DNA from: Ursus arctos
Lineage: Eukaryota > Chordata > Mammalia > Carnivora > Ursidae
Assembly: GCF_023065955.2 (NCBI RefSeq)
Contig: NW_026623008.1
Coordinates: 15,158,501 to 15,222,500, forward strand
Length of the DNA: 64,000 nucleotides
Reading direction: 5' to 3'
Every line of letters starts with the position of its first letter. Within the stretch, counting starts at the first letter, position 1. Both the position numbers and the translations under genes were made by a program. This document shows, piece after piece, positions 45,411 to 57,430 of this stretch. Below the pieces are notes generated by a model that worked only from the letters and a program-made list of their open reading frames with translations, was not told the origin of the DNA and ran no database searches.

Positions 45411-47079
45411 TTGGTCCCGCTCCATGGAGCAGACAGGTCAGGGAACCCTGAGAACAGGTGTTAGAAAGAGTTATAAAGGGGTCTGGGTATTGGCCTCCCG
45501 TTGTCGGCCACAGCCTCAAGGAGCTCCTGGCTTCTCCGTGAGGCCGCTAGTGGCTTGTACACCAACCTACCTCATTTTCAAACCTGTTGCCCGTTTCACA
45601 CCAGTGCCATGATTTCCAGAACTGAGCTCCCTACTGTGGGAAGGGAACTTTCTTAGGCTTGTCCTAAACTTGCCTCGCCCTGACCCAACAGGACCAGGGG
45701 GCTGAGCCAGTAGCACTGAATGTTTTTCCTGCCCCTTCTCAGCCCTCATCTTTCTTCCATCTGATGTTCTGAGCCAACAATAGCTGCTTTCCAGGCTCGG
45801 TTGCCACACAGCACACTACTCCCTGAGCAAAAATACCCATGCGGGGGAGGGTGGGGAAGCTAAGGGGGGGGGGCACAAAGCAGGGGGCCTGGGCCAGGGA
45901 GGTGGTGGCAGGAGGAGGAGAGCACATCTCTTGAGTGCCTACTGTGTATCAGGGTGAGAAGGGCCCGGTCGCTGGGGGAGATACAGAACCCCGGGACACC
46001 GTGGGAGTGGAGGGAGGGGTGGTCTCCAGGAGAGCAAGGGAGCCAGTCCCCAGAGAGGGATCAGGCCCGGGTCCAAGGTCCAGGGCAATGCCCAGGGAGA
46101 AGGGTGAGGTGAGTAGGCTCTAGAACCTTAGAAAAAAGGAGCCTGAACCCCAAAGAGATTCCAAATCCTAAGAAAAATGAGGGTTCAGATACAGAGGGGC
46201 TGATTTTCATGAGAGCGGAGTTAGAGCTCTCTTGGATCCCAGAAGGGGCAAGGTTTAGACAAGGGTGGGAGGTGGGGAGACGCCTGCAGACCTAGAAGTT
46301 CACTTAATTGAACATCTCCGTGGTCTTATTTGCCAGACAAGGTTAACTGGGGAAAGAAAACAAATCTTAAAATGGTAGCCGGCAGTTTCCACTTCAAGAG
46401 GTTCGGAGGAAAGGGTATCTCCTTGCTCCTGGGGAGACCCCACTGGGCAGCGAGGTAGGCCCAGGCTTTCTTGTGGCTCCTTTCTCTCCAACGCAGGGCA
46501 TCTCCTCAGAGCCTCGGAACAACCCCCCCTCCCCCGGCCCAGTGAGGGGCTGTTTGTGTGCCGTGTTTCCAGCCCCCACCCAGCCCCACTTCTGTGGACT
46601 TCTTCAAAGCCTGGGGAGGGCTTCAGTGCAGAGGTCACAGAGAAAGAATCTGGAGGTCAGAGCACTGCCCCTCCCCCCCCATGTTTCAAAGACCAAATCT
46701 GTGCACATAAAGCATCCCCCTCCCTAGAAGCCACCAGTCTTTGGGGGAGGGGGAGACAGGGAGGGGGTCCAGACACCAGGCCCGGAGGAACTCTGCAGGC
46801 GTGGCTGCCAGGCATCTGGGCCGGAGTCAGTCTTGTGGGAGGCCCTGGGATGTGAGTTTCGATGCTGAGCTACGTGACCCCGACCCAGAGCAGCTCACAC
46901 GCCTTCGTAGGCTCTGTTCTCACCCGTCAAAGCACTGGCCGGATCCCCTGCCCCACCCCAATTGATCACCGTCAACTGGACCCCTCAGTGTCTCTGCCTC
47001 TCCCTTGCCACTACCGCGGGCCTGGGCTGAACCACCCCTCCCACCCGCATTCTTGCCCCCTCCTCCAAGGCCCCCTCCA

Positions 47080-47155
47080 GTCAGCAGCCAGAGTGAGTTT
47101 AATAAAAGGCAAATCAGATCCTGTCACCTCCCTGCTGGCACCCCTCCACCCTGCT
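47080..47155 (+). mobile_element. L2 LINE, left part
   Basis: gcaaatcagatcctgtcacc, tccctgctggcacccctcca. Continues at 47285 after an insertion. Confidence 0.75.
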
Positions 47156-47244
47156 GGTTGTAAATTTTTGCCTTTTCTTCTTTTGCCAGCTTAAATGGGG
47201 TCTTTTGGTATAAAAGAAAATAAAGCCTAAAATTTATTGATTTG

Positions 47245-47284
<40 letters not shown>
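47156..47284 (+). other. Short retrocopy-like insert with (AC)n tail inside an L2
   Basis: About 130 bases split the L2 and match no repeat I know. AATAAA (about 47219-47224) is followed some 20 bases later by (AC)19 at 47246-47284, which may have grown from a poly(A)-like tail. Source unknown. Confidence 0.4.
47246..47284 (+). repeat. (AC)n microsatellite
   Basis: Perfect dinucleotide run of about 19 units; likely polymorphic. Confidence 0.98.
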
Positions 47285-47285
<1 letters not shown>

Positions 47286-47760
47286 CTTTCCACTGCTCTT
47301 GGGATGAGGTCCAGATCTCTCACCCGGTTTACACAGCCTGGGGGGCCCACCCCTGACTCCCCCTCAGCCTCAACTTGGGTCACTCTGCCTTTGCTTTCTA
47401 CTCCAGCTACACTGAGCATGCTCTAGGTCACCCACCTCAGGGCCTTTGCACATCTCATTCCCTCGGCTAGAATCTTTCTTTCCACCTTTTTAGCTGGATA
47501 ACACTTAACCCATCCTTCAGATCTCCTCTCAAATGTTTCTTCCTCACAGCTGTCTTCCCTCCCCCTGGTCTCCCCTGAGCCTCTGCCTGCTACGGGCTTC
47601 CTGACAGAAGCTCACAGGGCATCCCGCTCATGGTTAGAGATCCGTGCGATTACCTAAGACCATGTCTGTGTGCTCACCACCTCCACCCTGTGTCTGCACA
47701 CAGTGGGTGCTCAGTAAATGGTAGCTACTGTCACCATTGATCTTCCCATATTTACCTTTC
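47285..47760 (+). mobile_element. L2 LINE 3' end, right part
   Basis: ctgctcttgggatgaggtcc, acctcagggcctttgcacat, aacccatccttcagatctcc, ctcaaatgtttcttcctcac, gtgctcagtaaatggtagct: clear L2 3' end. Confidence 0.88.
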
Positions 47761-47849
47761 CATGTTCACCTGGTTAGTGGAGCTGGATTCTGTGCCTCTA
47801 AGAATCTGTGTGCGAGAGCATACAAAAGAGGCAGTGTGGGGTACTGGAA

Positions 47850-47957
47850 GAATACCAGCCTTGGCAGCTGACGGATCTGGGTTATAATCCCAGCTCTGCT
47901 GCTACAAGCTGTTTGGCTTTGGGCAAGTCACCTGACTTCTCTGAGGCTCAGTTTCCA
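47850..47957 (+). repeat. MIR SINE
   Basis: gctgacggatctgggttata, tttggctttgggcaagtcac, ctctgaggctcagtttccag; cut by the SINE complex. Confidence 0.8.
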
Positions 47958-48304
47958 GATCTTTTTTTTTTTTTTTTTTAGATTTTTAAGACTTTATTTT
48001 TAGGGGCACCCGGGTGGCTCAATCAATTAAATGTCTGGCTTTTGATTTTGGCTCAGGTCATGATCTCAGGTGGTGAGATGGAGCCCCACGTCGGGAGTCT
48101 ACTTCTCTCCCTCTTCCTCTCCCTCTGTCCCTTCCCACTCCCCCCACTCGCGCTCTCCCCTCTCTCTCTCTCAAAATACAAATAAAATCTTTTTTAAAAA
48201 AGATTTTCTTTTTAAATAATCTCTCCACCGAGCATGGGGCTCAAACTCACAACCCCGAGATCGAGAGTCGCGTGTTCTACTGACTGAGCCAGGCAGGTGC
48301 TCCT
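47958..48304 (-). mobile_element. Older CAN-SINE interrupted by a younger one
   Basis: The outer, minus-oriented copy has its T-rich tail at 47958-48002 and its tRNA-related part at about 48200-48304 (gagcatggggctcaaactca, gactgagccaggcaggtgct). The inner copy is listed separately. Confidence 0.85.
48003..48198 (+). mobile_element. CAN-SINE nested in an opposite-strand SINE
   Basis: ggggcacccgggtggctcaa, ggctcaggtcatgatctcag, CT-rich part, caaataaaatctttttta tail. Opposite orientation to its host. Confidence 0.92.
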
Positions 48305-48652
48305 CTGATCCTGTTAACCTGAAGATTAAATTAATACTTTAGACAGATTGGTTACAAATGTCTTCACCATGACTGATAGAAATGTCTTTCAGGCTCCTGC
48401 CTTCTTTTGCCTCCATTTGTGCTACCAAGCAATGTTCTGATGGTTGAAATGACAAAATGCCCAGGACAATGCTGAGCCCAGAGCAGACATGCAATAAATC
48501 AGGATTTCCAAAGTGTGATCTGTGGCCCACCAGCATCAGAATCAGGGAGTTTGTCAGAGATGTAGGTTCCTATATTCCCTCCAAACTTACTGAATCAGAG
48601 TCTGGGGCAAGGGCAATGAAATTTCCATTTGTAACCAGGATTTCTGATGATT

Positions 48653-48846
48653 TTTTTTTTTAAGATTTTATTTATTTATTTGACAGAGAGACAGCCAGCG
48701 AGAGAGGAAACACAAGCAGGGGGAGTGGGAGAGGAAGAAGCAGGCTCACACCAGAGGAGCCTGATGTGGGGCTCGATCCCAGGACCTGGGATCACACCCT
48801 GAGCCGAAGGCAGACGCTTAACAACTGAGCCACCCAGGTGCCCCCG
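48653..48846 (-). mobile_element. CAN-SINE, young arctoid type
   Basis: agattttatttatttatttg, acagccagcgagagaggaaa, aagaagcaggctcacaccag, reversed head to ccaggtgccccc. Near-perfect duplication gatttctgatgatttt / gatctctgatgatttt around it. Confidence 0.95.
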
Positions 48847-49044
48847 GGATCTCTGATGATTTTCATGCACATTCAAGTTTGAGAAGCATGGCAACCAATG
48901 CAATCTTATTGCTGTTACCACTAACGTGTAACTCCTGGGGGCCCTGATGCTAAGCCCAGAGGTTATCAGGAATGGGGTTAGAGCATCTGTCACCAGAAAG
49001 GCACATGGTCCATCATAAACTGATATGCTTCCTAATGGCTTAAA

Positions 49045-49400
49045 AACAAGCACGGGTCAGAGAAAGATAAATACCCTATGATTTCACTCATATGTGGAAT
49101 TTAAGAAACAAAACAGATAAGCATAGGGAAAGGGAAGGAAAAATAAAATAAGATAAAGACAGAGAGGGAGACAAACCATAAGAGACTCTGAACTCTAGGG
49201 AACAAACTGAGGGTGGCTGGAGGGGAGGCTTGGGGGGGATGGGGTAAGTGGGGGATGGGCACGAAGGAGGGCACATGATGGAATGAGCCCTGGGTGTTCT
49301 ATGCAACTCATGAATCACTCAATTCTACCCCTGATACCATACTACATGTGAACTAATTTCAATTTAGATAAAATCTTGAAGAAAAACAAAACAAAACAAA
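49045..49400 (+). mobile_element. L1 LINE, 5'-truncated carnivore 3' end
   Basis: gatttcactcatatgtggaa, tttaagaaacaaaacagata, cataagagactctgaactct, tagggaacaaactgagggtg and gaatgagccctgggtgttct: the characteristic 3'UTR of carnivore L1, ending in A-rich sequence. Confidence 0.93.
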
Positions 49401-49424
49401 AACCATGAGCATAGGCCTTGGGAT

Positions 49425-49615
49425 TAGACAAATCAAAGCATAAATTCTGGTCTGTCTACGCATTTGCTTAGCCGCATTTGCTTAGCTGTTGGATAAGCGG
49501 CCTGACCTCTCTGAGTTGCCTTCCTCAATTTTGAAATAGTGATAAACAACCTCACCTGCCAGGCTTGCTGACATAATCTGAGGAAGTGCCTTATGCAAAG
49601 TACACTTCAGGTGCT
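49425..49615 (+). repeat. MIR SINE fragment
   Basis: ataagcggcctgacctctct, gagttgccttcctcaatttt, cacctgccaggcttgctgac. Confidence 0.6.
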
Positions 49616-50078
49616 AGATGGGATGAAGGGGGAGGGGGAAAACCTAAGAGGAAGTGCTTTACCAGCTCCCCGGCTCCCCGTGCCTTCTCTGCCGCCACAA
49701 GTGCTCTGGGGGTGGACTGTGTGTGTCCTCACACACCACAATTCCTGGCCATCCAGGGAAGGCGGAGAGACCCTCCCCGAGAGGCTGGTCAAGCGGCCGG
49801 TGCCCTTGCAGAAGGGGCAGTCAGCCAGGTTTGTGAGGAGCAGAAGCAGGGGTTCTATGGGGAACGACTGGCTAGGTGTCCAGGGCCCTGGAGACCTGGG
49901 ACCAGAAGAGTCATGTCTCCCAAGGTCAGGCCTTGCAGGGCAGTGGGCCCAAGCATGCCTTGCTGGGTGAGAACACAGACTCTGAAGACAGACTCTTCGG
50001 GTTTAAATTCTGGCTCGGCCACTACTGGCTCCAGCTGGCCGGCAAACTCCTACTCATTCTTCAAGACCCAACCAAATG

Positions 50079-50286
50079 AGGCGCCTGGGTGGTGCAATCG
50101 GTGGAGCGACCGACTCTTGATTTTGGCTCAGGTCGTGATCTCGGAGTCATGAGATCGAGCCCCATGCCGGGCTCCGCACTCAGTTCAGAGTCTGCTTAAG
50201 ATTCTCTCTCTCTCTCTCTCTCTCCCTCTCTCGCTCATGCTCTCTCTCAAATAAAGAAAGAAATCTTAAAAAAAAAAAAAAAAAAA
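50079..50286 (+). mobile_element. CAN-SINE
   Basis: aggcgcctgggtggtgcaat, gattttggctcaggtcgtga, (CT)n, aataaagaaagaaatctt tail. Perfect duplication aagacccaac at 50063-50072 and about 50287-50296. Confidence 0.95.
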
Positions 50287-50485
50287 AGACCCAACTCAAG
50301 TATCATCTCCCTGGGCCAAGTTAGTCATCCATTTCTCCGGGCCCTCAAAGGCTCCTGCCCACACACTCAAATACTATTCAGGAATTTACCTGTTGGCTTG
50401 TCTATCTTTTCCACAGGCCTGGGAGTTCCTGGAGGGCACCCTCATATCTGGTACAGAGGACGCACTCAGCTAAATGTTGATTCAG
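50287..50485 (+). mobile_element. L2 LINE 3' end
   Basis: acccaactcaagtatcatct, acaggcctgggagttcctgg, gtacagaggacgcactcagc, split on its left by the SINE at 50079. Confidence 0.7.
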
Positions 50486-50789
50486 TTTGAATTCCAACTC
50501 TCTCAGCTTCTTAGTTCCCTTCCCTTCCCCCACTAAATGCCTCCCACCCTACTCCCTATTCCTCTCCCGGAAACAGACCCTTTATTCTCTAAGATTTTAA
50601 CTTCCAGATCCTTCTCCTGAAGGTCTGAATCTGCTCATCCCAGAGCCGATGCGTAAGGAAGGCTGCACAGAAAGACCTAATGTTCATTTCTCCGCCTGTG
50701 CCGACTGCAAAGGGCTCCCACGGAAGGTGAAGTGCTGAGGCCACGAGGCTGCCTGGTCCTAAGGACTGTGGGGAAACCATGAAGCAATG

Positions 50790-51015
50790 CCAGCGTAGTG
50801 GTTCAGAACCTGGGCTCTGTGACCAAACTGGGGTTCGACTCTTCCTCTACCGCTTATTGACGGAGACAGATACAGTGCCTCTCTGTGCCTCAGTTTCCCC
50901 CTATAAAATAGGGATAATAATAAATACCTCATGGGGTTGATGTGAGGACTAAGTGAATTTATCACATAAAACATTTAGCACTATGCCTCACACAGCAAAT
51001 AACGCCATGAGCACC
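50790..51015 (+). repeat. MIR SINE
   Basis: Near complete: gtagtggttcagaacctggg, gtgcctcagtttccccctat, aaaatagggataataataaa, agcactatgcctcacacagc. Confidence 0.9.
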
Positions 51016-52321
51016 GTTATCATCACCTAATAGCGAAGCCTGAGAACAAAGAGAGGATTGAAGAAAACCCTAATGTGGGCAGAAGTTAAGACATCATTTC
51101 CCCCCAAGGGATCATCAGGTGTCGGCGGCCCCAGAAAGCGTCCTCTGAAGCAGCGTGCCCAGCCCTGTGCTGGTCGTGTTCTAACCGCAGCACAGCCGCG
51201 TTTCCCGGGCTCACCCCGGGACCGTGGGCTCGCTCGGAACAGCTCTGTCTGCACCTTCTCCCAGCACAGGCTGACACAGAGCAGAGTCGCGGGGAATGTC
51301 TGCCAAATAAACAAGCTCGCAATGTAACCTGAGTCCTTGACCGAGGCTCCAAGCGCAGTCCTCCCGGGGAGGCCCCTTTCATTGGTAAGACAACTCCCCG
51401 GTGCCCATAGCACATTTGCCTAGAGACCCCCCCAAATCCCTCCTGAGCCCACCAGAGGCTGGGAATACAGAGAGGAGAAGGTAGGGGCTCTGCTAGAACT
51501 CCATCTAGAAAGAAAACCAGCTCACAGAGACGAGGCACTTCCCGTATGGTAGGCATGGATCCCACACTTTACAAGAATTATGTTGCTTGTTTAAACAACT
51601 CTATGAAGTTTGGTACTATTATTATGCCCTTTTTCCTTAGGCAGAGGCCAAGGCGAAGAATGAAGGACTCTGCTTGAGGCTGCCTGGGTAAATGGCAGAG
51701 CTGGGAGTCAAACCTACGCAGGCTGGTCCCAGAGCTCCAGCTCCTGATCTGTGTTCCTGCAGGGAGACGTGACAGGGTGGGAAGTCTCACCCAAAGTGAC
51801 TTGTGCCCTGACGGAAGGCAGTCCAGGGTGGGAAGTGAAGGCGGCTGTGGCAATCCATGACAGATGGGCGGGAGCTGGTCAAGAAAATTTCTAAGAACAG
51901 CTGTGGAAAGAGGAGTAGGCCTGATGTTGTTATCATGACGCCCACCTCTCTGAGTCGAGCACTGAACACGCACCCCACGTGCTCCGATCACATCAGCTTC
52001 ATTTCATTTTAGTGATCACCCAGGGAGGTGGTTGTTACCCTCACTTCACAGATAGGAAGCCCAAGGCTCAGACTAGAAAACTTCCCTGCTAAAAGGTCCT
52101 TTATGACACCTAGGTGGTGGATCCTGGGTTCAAGTTCAAGTCAATCCCACAGGCCCCGCTCTTAAGCCTCAGGCCACATTGTACAAACAGGAATCAGTGA
52201 GTGCAGGGACCTGACGCCGAAGATGGGGAGCCATGCAGCGTTCCATCCTAGGCCTGTATTTGCTGACTGTCTGTCCCTTACTCAGGCTGGAGACAGACCC
52301 AACAGCTCCAGCCCACCTGAG

Positions 52322-52348
52322 TTGTGTGTGTGCGTGTGTGTGTGTGTT
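52322..52348 (+). repeat. (GT)n tract
   Basis: gtgtgtgtgcgtgtgtgtgtgt run with one C interruption. Confidence 0.95.
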
Positions 52349-52559
52349 GGGGTGGTGGTGCTGGTAATTAAGGAACTTGTTAAAGGGTCTCCCAACTATA
52401 TGGGGAAGTAAAATAAGCAAGCAGCCGTGGGGTGGGCTGACGAAAGCAATTTCCTCACCCCCCTGCTTCAGTGCATTCACCAGAACTAGAAATCAGCACA
52501 AGTGAAGGCTAGCCCCCAGACATTCTTTCCAGCATGTCACAAGGCTTAGAATGACAGAA

Positions 52560-52815
52560 CCACAGCAGTAATCGTGTTGATAATGGCGTCCATTACCGAG
52601 GACCTACTATGTGCACCACCCCACGAGCTTTACTGCTTTACGTGAATCATCTCAACCATTCTTCATAACACCACCGTGAGAAAGATGTTACTATTACCCC
52701 ATTCCACAGGGGGGAAAACTGAGGCTCAGAGAGAGTCACTGGCCCAAGGTCACCTAGCTGGGATAAGAACCCAGGTCTGTCCAGCTCTGAAACCCACATC
52801 TTAACCAGAAAGAGC
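52560..52815 (-). repeat. MIR SINE
   Basis: gaggacctactatgtgcacc, ttactattaccccattccac, gaaaactgaggctcagagag, actggcccaaggtcacctag, aagaacccaggtctgtccag. Confidence 0.9.
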
Positions 52816-52829
52816 ACTAGATTAGGGGT

Positions 52830-52960
52830 CCAGGAGACCAGGGTCTAAGTCCTGCTTCTAACTCCCTGTCCTCAGGCAAATCTCTGTCCCCTTCTGAGCC
52901 TGTGTCGTCCCCCAAGAGGTTGGTCTAGATGATGTCTAAGTCGCACTTCCACTTCGACCT
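52830..52960 (+). repeat. MIR SINE fragment
   Basis: gaccagggtctaagtcctgc, tcaggcaaatctctgtcccc, ttggtctagatgatgtctaa. Confidence 0.65.
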
Positions 52961-53574
52961 TCTGTGACTCTGAGAACCGCCATGCCCTCTTGCCCTCTCC
53001 CCGCCCACCACTCCAGGAAGCCCAGCAGGATGCCAGAGAGCCACCCACTCCACACCCGCAGAAAAACACGAAGTATTGCCTTCTTCTGGCTGCCTCGTGC
53101 TCCAAACCAGCCAGGACACCCAGAACCACAAAGCCACAAGATTCCCTCGAGCCGGGCCGTGGGAGCAGGAGCCCCGAGGGCAGAGGGGCCGGGCAACCCC
53201 TCGCAGCCACCACTTCCTCTGCCCTCACTTCTCGGCAGGGTGTGCGGAAGTGGGGGAGGCAGGCTTTGGCTCCGCACCCTTCTGGACCGTTTCTCTGGGT
53301 CCCCATGGCCTGGGGTGGTGGGAATGTGGTCACTTTGGGGGAATCCCGAGTTCACTCTGGAAGGTCAAGTTCAAGTGGAGGTTTTAGGACAAAAACCTTT
53401 GCTGGTTTTTCGCCAAAGGCAATTTTCGCCCACCATGCTCTGTGGCCGGAACGCCTTGTGGCATCTCGGATGCCCTGTCTCCCTCTCTCCTATCCTCTGA
53501 AAGAGCTGCTAAAATCCCAGATTCTGGAGTGAGAAAAGCCTCCCCCTCAGGACAGGTGAAAAGCACCAAGATTC

Positions 53575-54180
53575 CGCTCCCCTTTTACCTGACGCCAGCC
53601 TCCCTGCCTCACTCCTGCCCCCTGCAGTTCATCCTCCACACAGCAGCCAGAGCCTTAGCAAAACCTAAACCAGTCACCCCCTTGCTTGGAGCCCTTCAAT
53701 GGTTTTCCATTACTCTCAGAACAAAATGCCAACTCCCCCAGCCTCTGTCCCCATGCCTGACAAGGTCCTGCATGACCTGGCCCCTCCAGGTCCACCTTTT
53801 CCTACCCCTTTGCCCCTTGCTCCCTCCGCCCAGCCACATCAGCCTTCTTGCTGCCCAAAACGTGCCAAACCCCGCATCCCTGTCTCAGGCCCTTTGCACA
53901 TGTTGTTCCTCTGCTCAGAACTCTCCTTTCCCAAGTCTTTGCCCAGCTGCCCTCTCCTCATCCTTTGGGACTCGGCATGATGTCGCCTCCTTCCTTGCCC
54001 ACCCATTTGACTAGCTTCCTCCCCACCTCTCAGCTAACTCTCCACTATATCACTCTGTTTTCTTTCCTTTCTCTGAAGTGATCTTTCTGGTTGGTTGCTT
54101 TGCCTGTGTGGTCTCTGGCTCCCTCCCCTACGATACACTTCCTCAAGGGCAGGATTTCGCTGCCCCATCCACTTTGGTCC
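53575..54180 (+). mobile_element. L2 LINE 3' region, long well-preserved copy
   Basis: agccagagccttagcaaaac, agcccttcaatggttttcca, gacaaggtcctgcatgacct, tcaggccctttgcacatgtt, cacttcctcaagggcaggat. A 190-codon open frame (53442-54014) crosses it but is repeat-derived. Confidence 0.9.
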
Positions 54181-54310
54181 CTACAATGAGGTGGGATCTC
54201 ATTTTGTCCTTACAACTCTGCAGATGAGGATGCTGGAGTTCAGAGAGGTAGACTGACTTGCCCAAGGTCACACAGCCAGGAAGTGGCAGGACTGTGACCT
54301 GGGTCTACCT
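54180..54310 (-). repeat. MIR SINE fragment
   Basis: acaactctgcagatgaggat, gactgacttgcccaaggtca, cacagccaggaagtggcagg. Confidence 0.8.
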
Positions 54311-55194
54311 GAGACCCAGGCCATTTCTGCAAGGCCTCCATGGAGAGACTCCCATGGCCAGGGACCCACCTGGAGGGCTCTCACCCAGAGAGGACGGATT
54401 TACTGAGGTTCTTAGTAAGGATACCAAGAATGAAGGGCCTGTCCACTTCCTCAGTGGTCTTTCCACAGAGATACAGGGCAGCGGGGGCTCATCCGTGGAG
54501 CAGGTACAACCCTGGAGGTGAAAAAGCATGAGCGAATGCCTCCCAAATGAGGGGAGCCCACCAGAAACCGGGGAGCTGGGGAAACCTTCAATCCACCCAA
54601 TGTTGTGCAGGAGGGGAAGCTGAGGACCAGAGCAAGGAAGGGGTTTACCTAAGGTCACATGGACTGGTAAAGCCTCACGGCATAAGGTCTCCAGATCCAG
54701 GAACTCCTCCTTGCCCTGAGAAATGACAAGTGAGACTCAAAGCCCAGGTTCTAGGAAGAGTGCCTGCCCAGAGCTGCCAGGCCCCGAGGGCAGGCGCAGG
54801 GCCAGCAGAGGGGATCTGAAGCATTAAGACAAAGAAAGGTCTCAAATTCCTTTCTTCTTTCAGAAAACATGCATCAAGAGTCTACTCCAGGCTAGACGCT
54901 GGGCCTGTCGGCAGAGGTGAACAATACACTCAGAAAATAGACTCCTCTCTGGAGAACCGCCTGGTAGTTTCTCCGAGAGTGAAAGACACACAGACCCAGC
55001 GGGCCCCCTCCCAATACCCACCCCCGAGAAATGAGTGCGTAGGTCCACTGAGAGACACACGGGAATGTCACGGCTGCCCAGACAGGAACATCGTCCATGG
55101 ACACACGTGTACATCTGCTCAGTGGGACGCCAGGCAGCCTGCAAAGAGCACATTCTGGCACATGCCATGACATGGGCAGACAGAAAACCGTTCG

Positions 55195-55475
55195 CTGTGG
55201 ATGGAAGCTGAAGGAAACCAGACCCGAGAGTATATATTATGAATTCATGCAGATAAAGTTCAAAACCAGGCGAAACTGGGGTGACAGAAAGCAGATCAGC
55301 AGCCACCTGTCGCAGACAGTGATGGTTAAGGCGGCACCTGGCAACTTTCTGGGGAGGTGGAAATGTTCTCTGTTTTGCTCTAGGTGGCGGTTACGCAGGT
55401 GTATACATTTGTAAAAACAGCTGCACAAGACGTGTGCATCTTACTTAAGGAAATTATACGCTGACTTAAAAAATG
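55195..55475 (+). mobile_element. L1M-type LINE 3' end
   Basis: catgcagataaagttcaaaa, ccaggcgaaactggggtgac, ggtggaaatgttctctgttt, aggtggcggttacgcaggtg. Confidence 0.8.
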
Positions 55476-55594
55476 CCCAGTCTTGCCCTTAGGAAGCGCA
55501 CAGCCCCACAGAACAGGACAGGCAGATGGTTCTCGTGACCACGATCCTAAGAGAAGCTGGCACCATGGAGGCCCGCTGTGTGTCGGGATTGAGC

Positions 55595-55745
55595 CGGCTT
55601 CCTCGGGAACAGCATCTGATGAACACCTCCAACCACTGTACGGAGGAGGCCCCGATATCTCCACGTCAGAGGAGGAAAACGAAGCTCAGAGAGGTGACGC
55701 GGTGTCCAAAGGGACACAGCAAAAAGTCCAGTCCCCACCTCCCTG
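55595..55745 (-). repeat. MIR SINE fragment
   Basis: cgaagctcagagaggtgacg, cggtgtccaaagggacacag. Confidence 0.55.
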
Positions 55746-56177
55746 CCCTCCCCACCCCATACCTCGAGGTCACTGGTCCCCGCGCAGCCGCCTCCTCTCC
55801 AGGGCTGAAGGGGACAGCAAGTGTGGACTGGACTTCTGTGAAAGGGCTGCTTAGGAAACGCGTTCTTCCTCCGCCTTCCACCCCCTCCACCCTCCCTCAC
55901 CCCCTCACTGCCACAGATCTCTGAGGTCATTGCAGCCCTGGCCTTCCGCCCGATGAGAAGGAGCCCCAGTGGCCGGGCAGCTGTGTGCTGGGGGTGAGGG
56001 GCGAGGAGTGGTGTTGACCAAGGGGCCTTCTCCACGCCCGAACTCCCCTGACCCAGCCCGTGGCCCCAGAGGGCCAGGAGGGCTTGAGGTTAGAGACCCC
56101 ACCCTTGGCTCCAGCTCACAGGTGACGTAATCCTGTGTCTGGACTCAGAGAATCATAAAATGTTTATTCGGAATAAC

Positions 56178-56200
56178 AACCACCACCACCATCACCACTG
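56178..56200 (+). repeat. (ACC)n short tandem repeat
   Basis: aaccaccaccaccatcaccac within an old repeat. Confidence 0.85.
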
Positions 56201-56202
56201 CG

Positions 56203-56415
56203 TACTCAGTTCTTATCCTGTGCCAAGAGCTAGGGCCTGTTTCGTGGGTCCTCACCAATGTCCCTCCAAAATAGGGACATCGCGTTTTACACAGGAAGAA
56301 ACAGAAGCTCAGAGGGGTTATGTGACTTCCCACGGCCTCACAGTGAGGAAGTGGGGGCACAGGGATTCAAACCCAGGTCCGCCCCGCTTCGGGCCCGGGC
56401 CCTGAACCACAGCAT
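56203..56415 (-). repeat. MIR SINE
   Basis: ttttacacaggaagaaacag, aagctcagaggggttatgtg, cctcacagtgaggaagtggg, gattcaaacccaggtccgcc. Confidence 0.75.
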
Positions 56416-56924
56416 CACGCTTGTGATCCCGCGCGTTAGTGCGGCAAGCGCCCCCGGAGTAGGTCCGCTCCAGCCACGTGGCGCTACAGACGGGAGAACT
56501 AAGGCCCAGGAAGAGTGTCTTGCTCAGAGCCACACTAAGGGTTCGTGGCAGGGCTTGGCCTGGAAGCTACATTTCTACCCTTGGCCTGGCTTTCAGCAAC
56601 CGGAGCCTCGGAGCGGGCCACGTGCACCTGGATGGGCAGCGTGTGGGAGGCAGGGAGGCCTGGTTCCAGGCAGAGGTAAATATTGACATGATGGTGTTTA
56701 CACTGTAACCCTACTCCTCCGGGCTGCAGCCTCACACCCGTCCTGTCCTGACCAAGGAGGAAAAGGAGATTGTGGGGAGGAGAATGGGGGGAGGAGGCTT
56801 ATGGGCCAGGGGTTGCCTCTTGTGCTCCCCGGGGGCCCGTGGGCAGGAAGCCTGGGACATCTTAGGGGGCTGCTGCGGGCCTGGGCTGCGGCCCACAGGG
56901 CAAGGCCAGGAGCCAGGGAGATGG

Positions 56925-57075
56925 CGTGGGAACTGGGAGTCACAGGCCTGGATTTCAGTCCTAGCTCTGCCACGGATTGGCAGTGGGACCCAAGAACAGT
57001 CGGTGAATGGGGAGGAAAGGGCTTGGGTAACTGTCAAGGGCTGTGCAAAGGTGAAAGATAAATAACAACATTTCA
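56925..57075 (+). repeat. MIR SINE fragment
   Basis: gtcacaggcctggatttcag, tcctagctctgccacggatt. Confidence 0.6.
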
Positions 57076-57234
57076 GCCTGGTCAACGTCCGGCCCCAGTC
57101 AGCTCCTAATGCCTCTGGCCGCTGCCGGGCAGTCCCATCCCTGTCCCCAGGGGGCTTTCCTGGGAAGGCAGAGTTTCTGCTGAAGTGGGTGGCAGCTTAG
57201 GACTGAAGCCAGAATCTTGAGGAATCAGGAGGCC

Positions 57235-57430
57235 GCGGCCTGGTTCCGGTCCCTAATTCCCTAAGTGATCTCTGAGTGTCAGCTTCCACGGCTCTGTGCT
57301 GGGGATAAACCTACTTCCTGGGGTTCCCGTGAAGGTCAGAGAGGTTTACATTTAAGTGCCAGGCACATGGTAGGTCCTCATGTTGCCCCTCAGTCTTCCC
57401 ACCTATGAAATGGGGAAGTTGAACTCGATG
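57235..57430 (+). repeat. MIR SINE fragments
   Basis: ctaagtgatctctgagtgtc, ccaggcacatggtaggtcct, agtcttcccacctatgaaat. Confidence 0.6.

Noticed and set aside
53442..54014. 190-codon open frame on the plus strand
   Set aside because: Lies largely in an L2 LINE 3' region whose landmarks are nucleotide-level; the peptide is not related to any protein I know.
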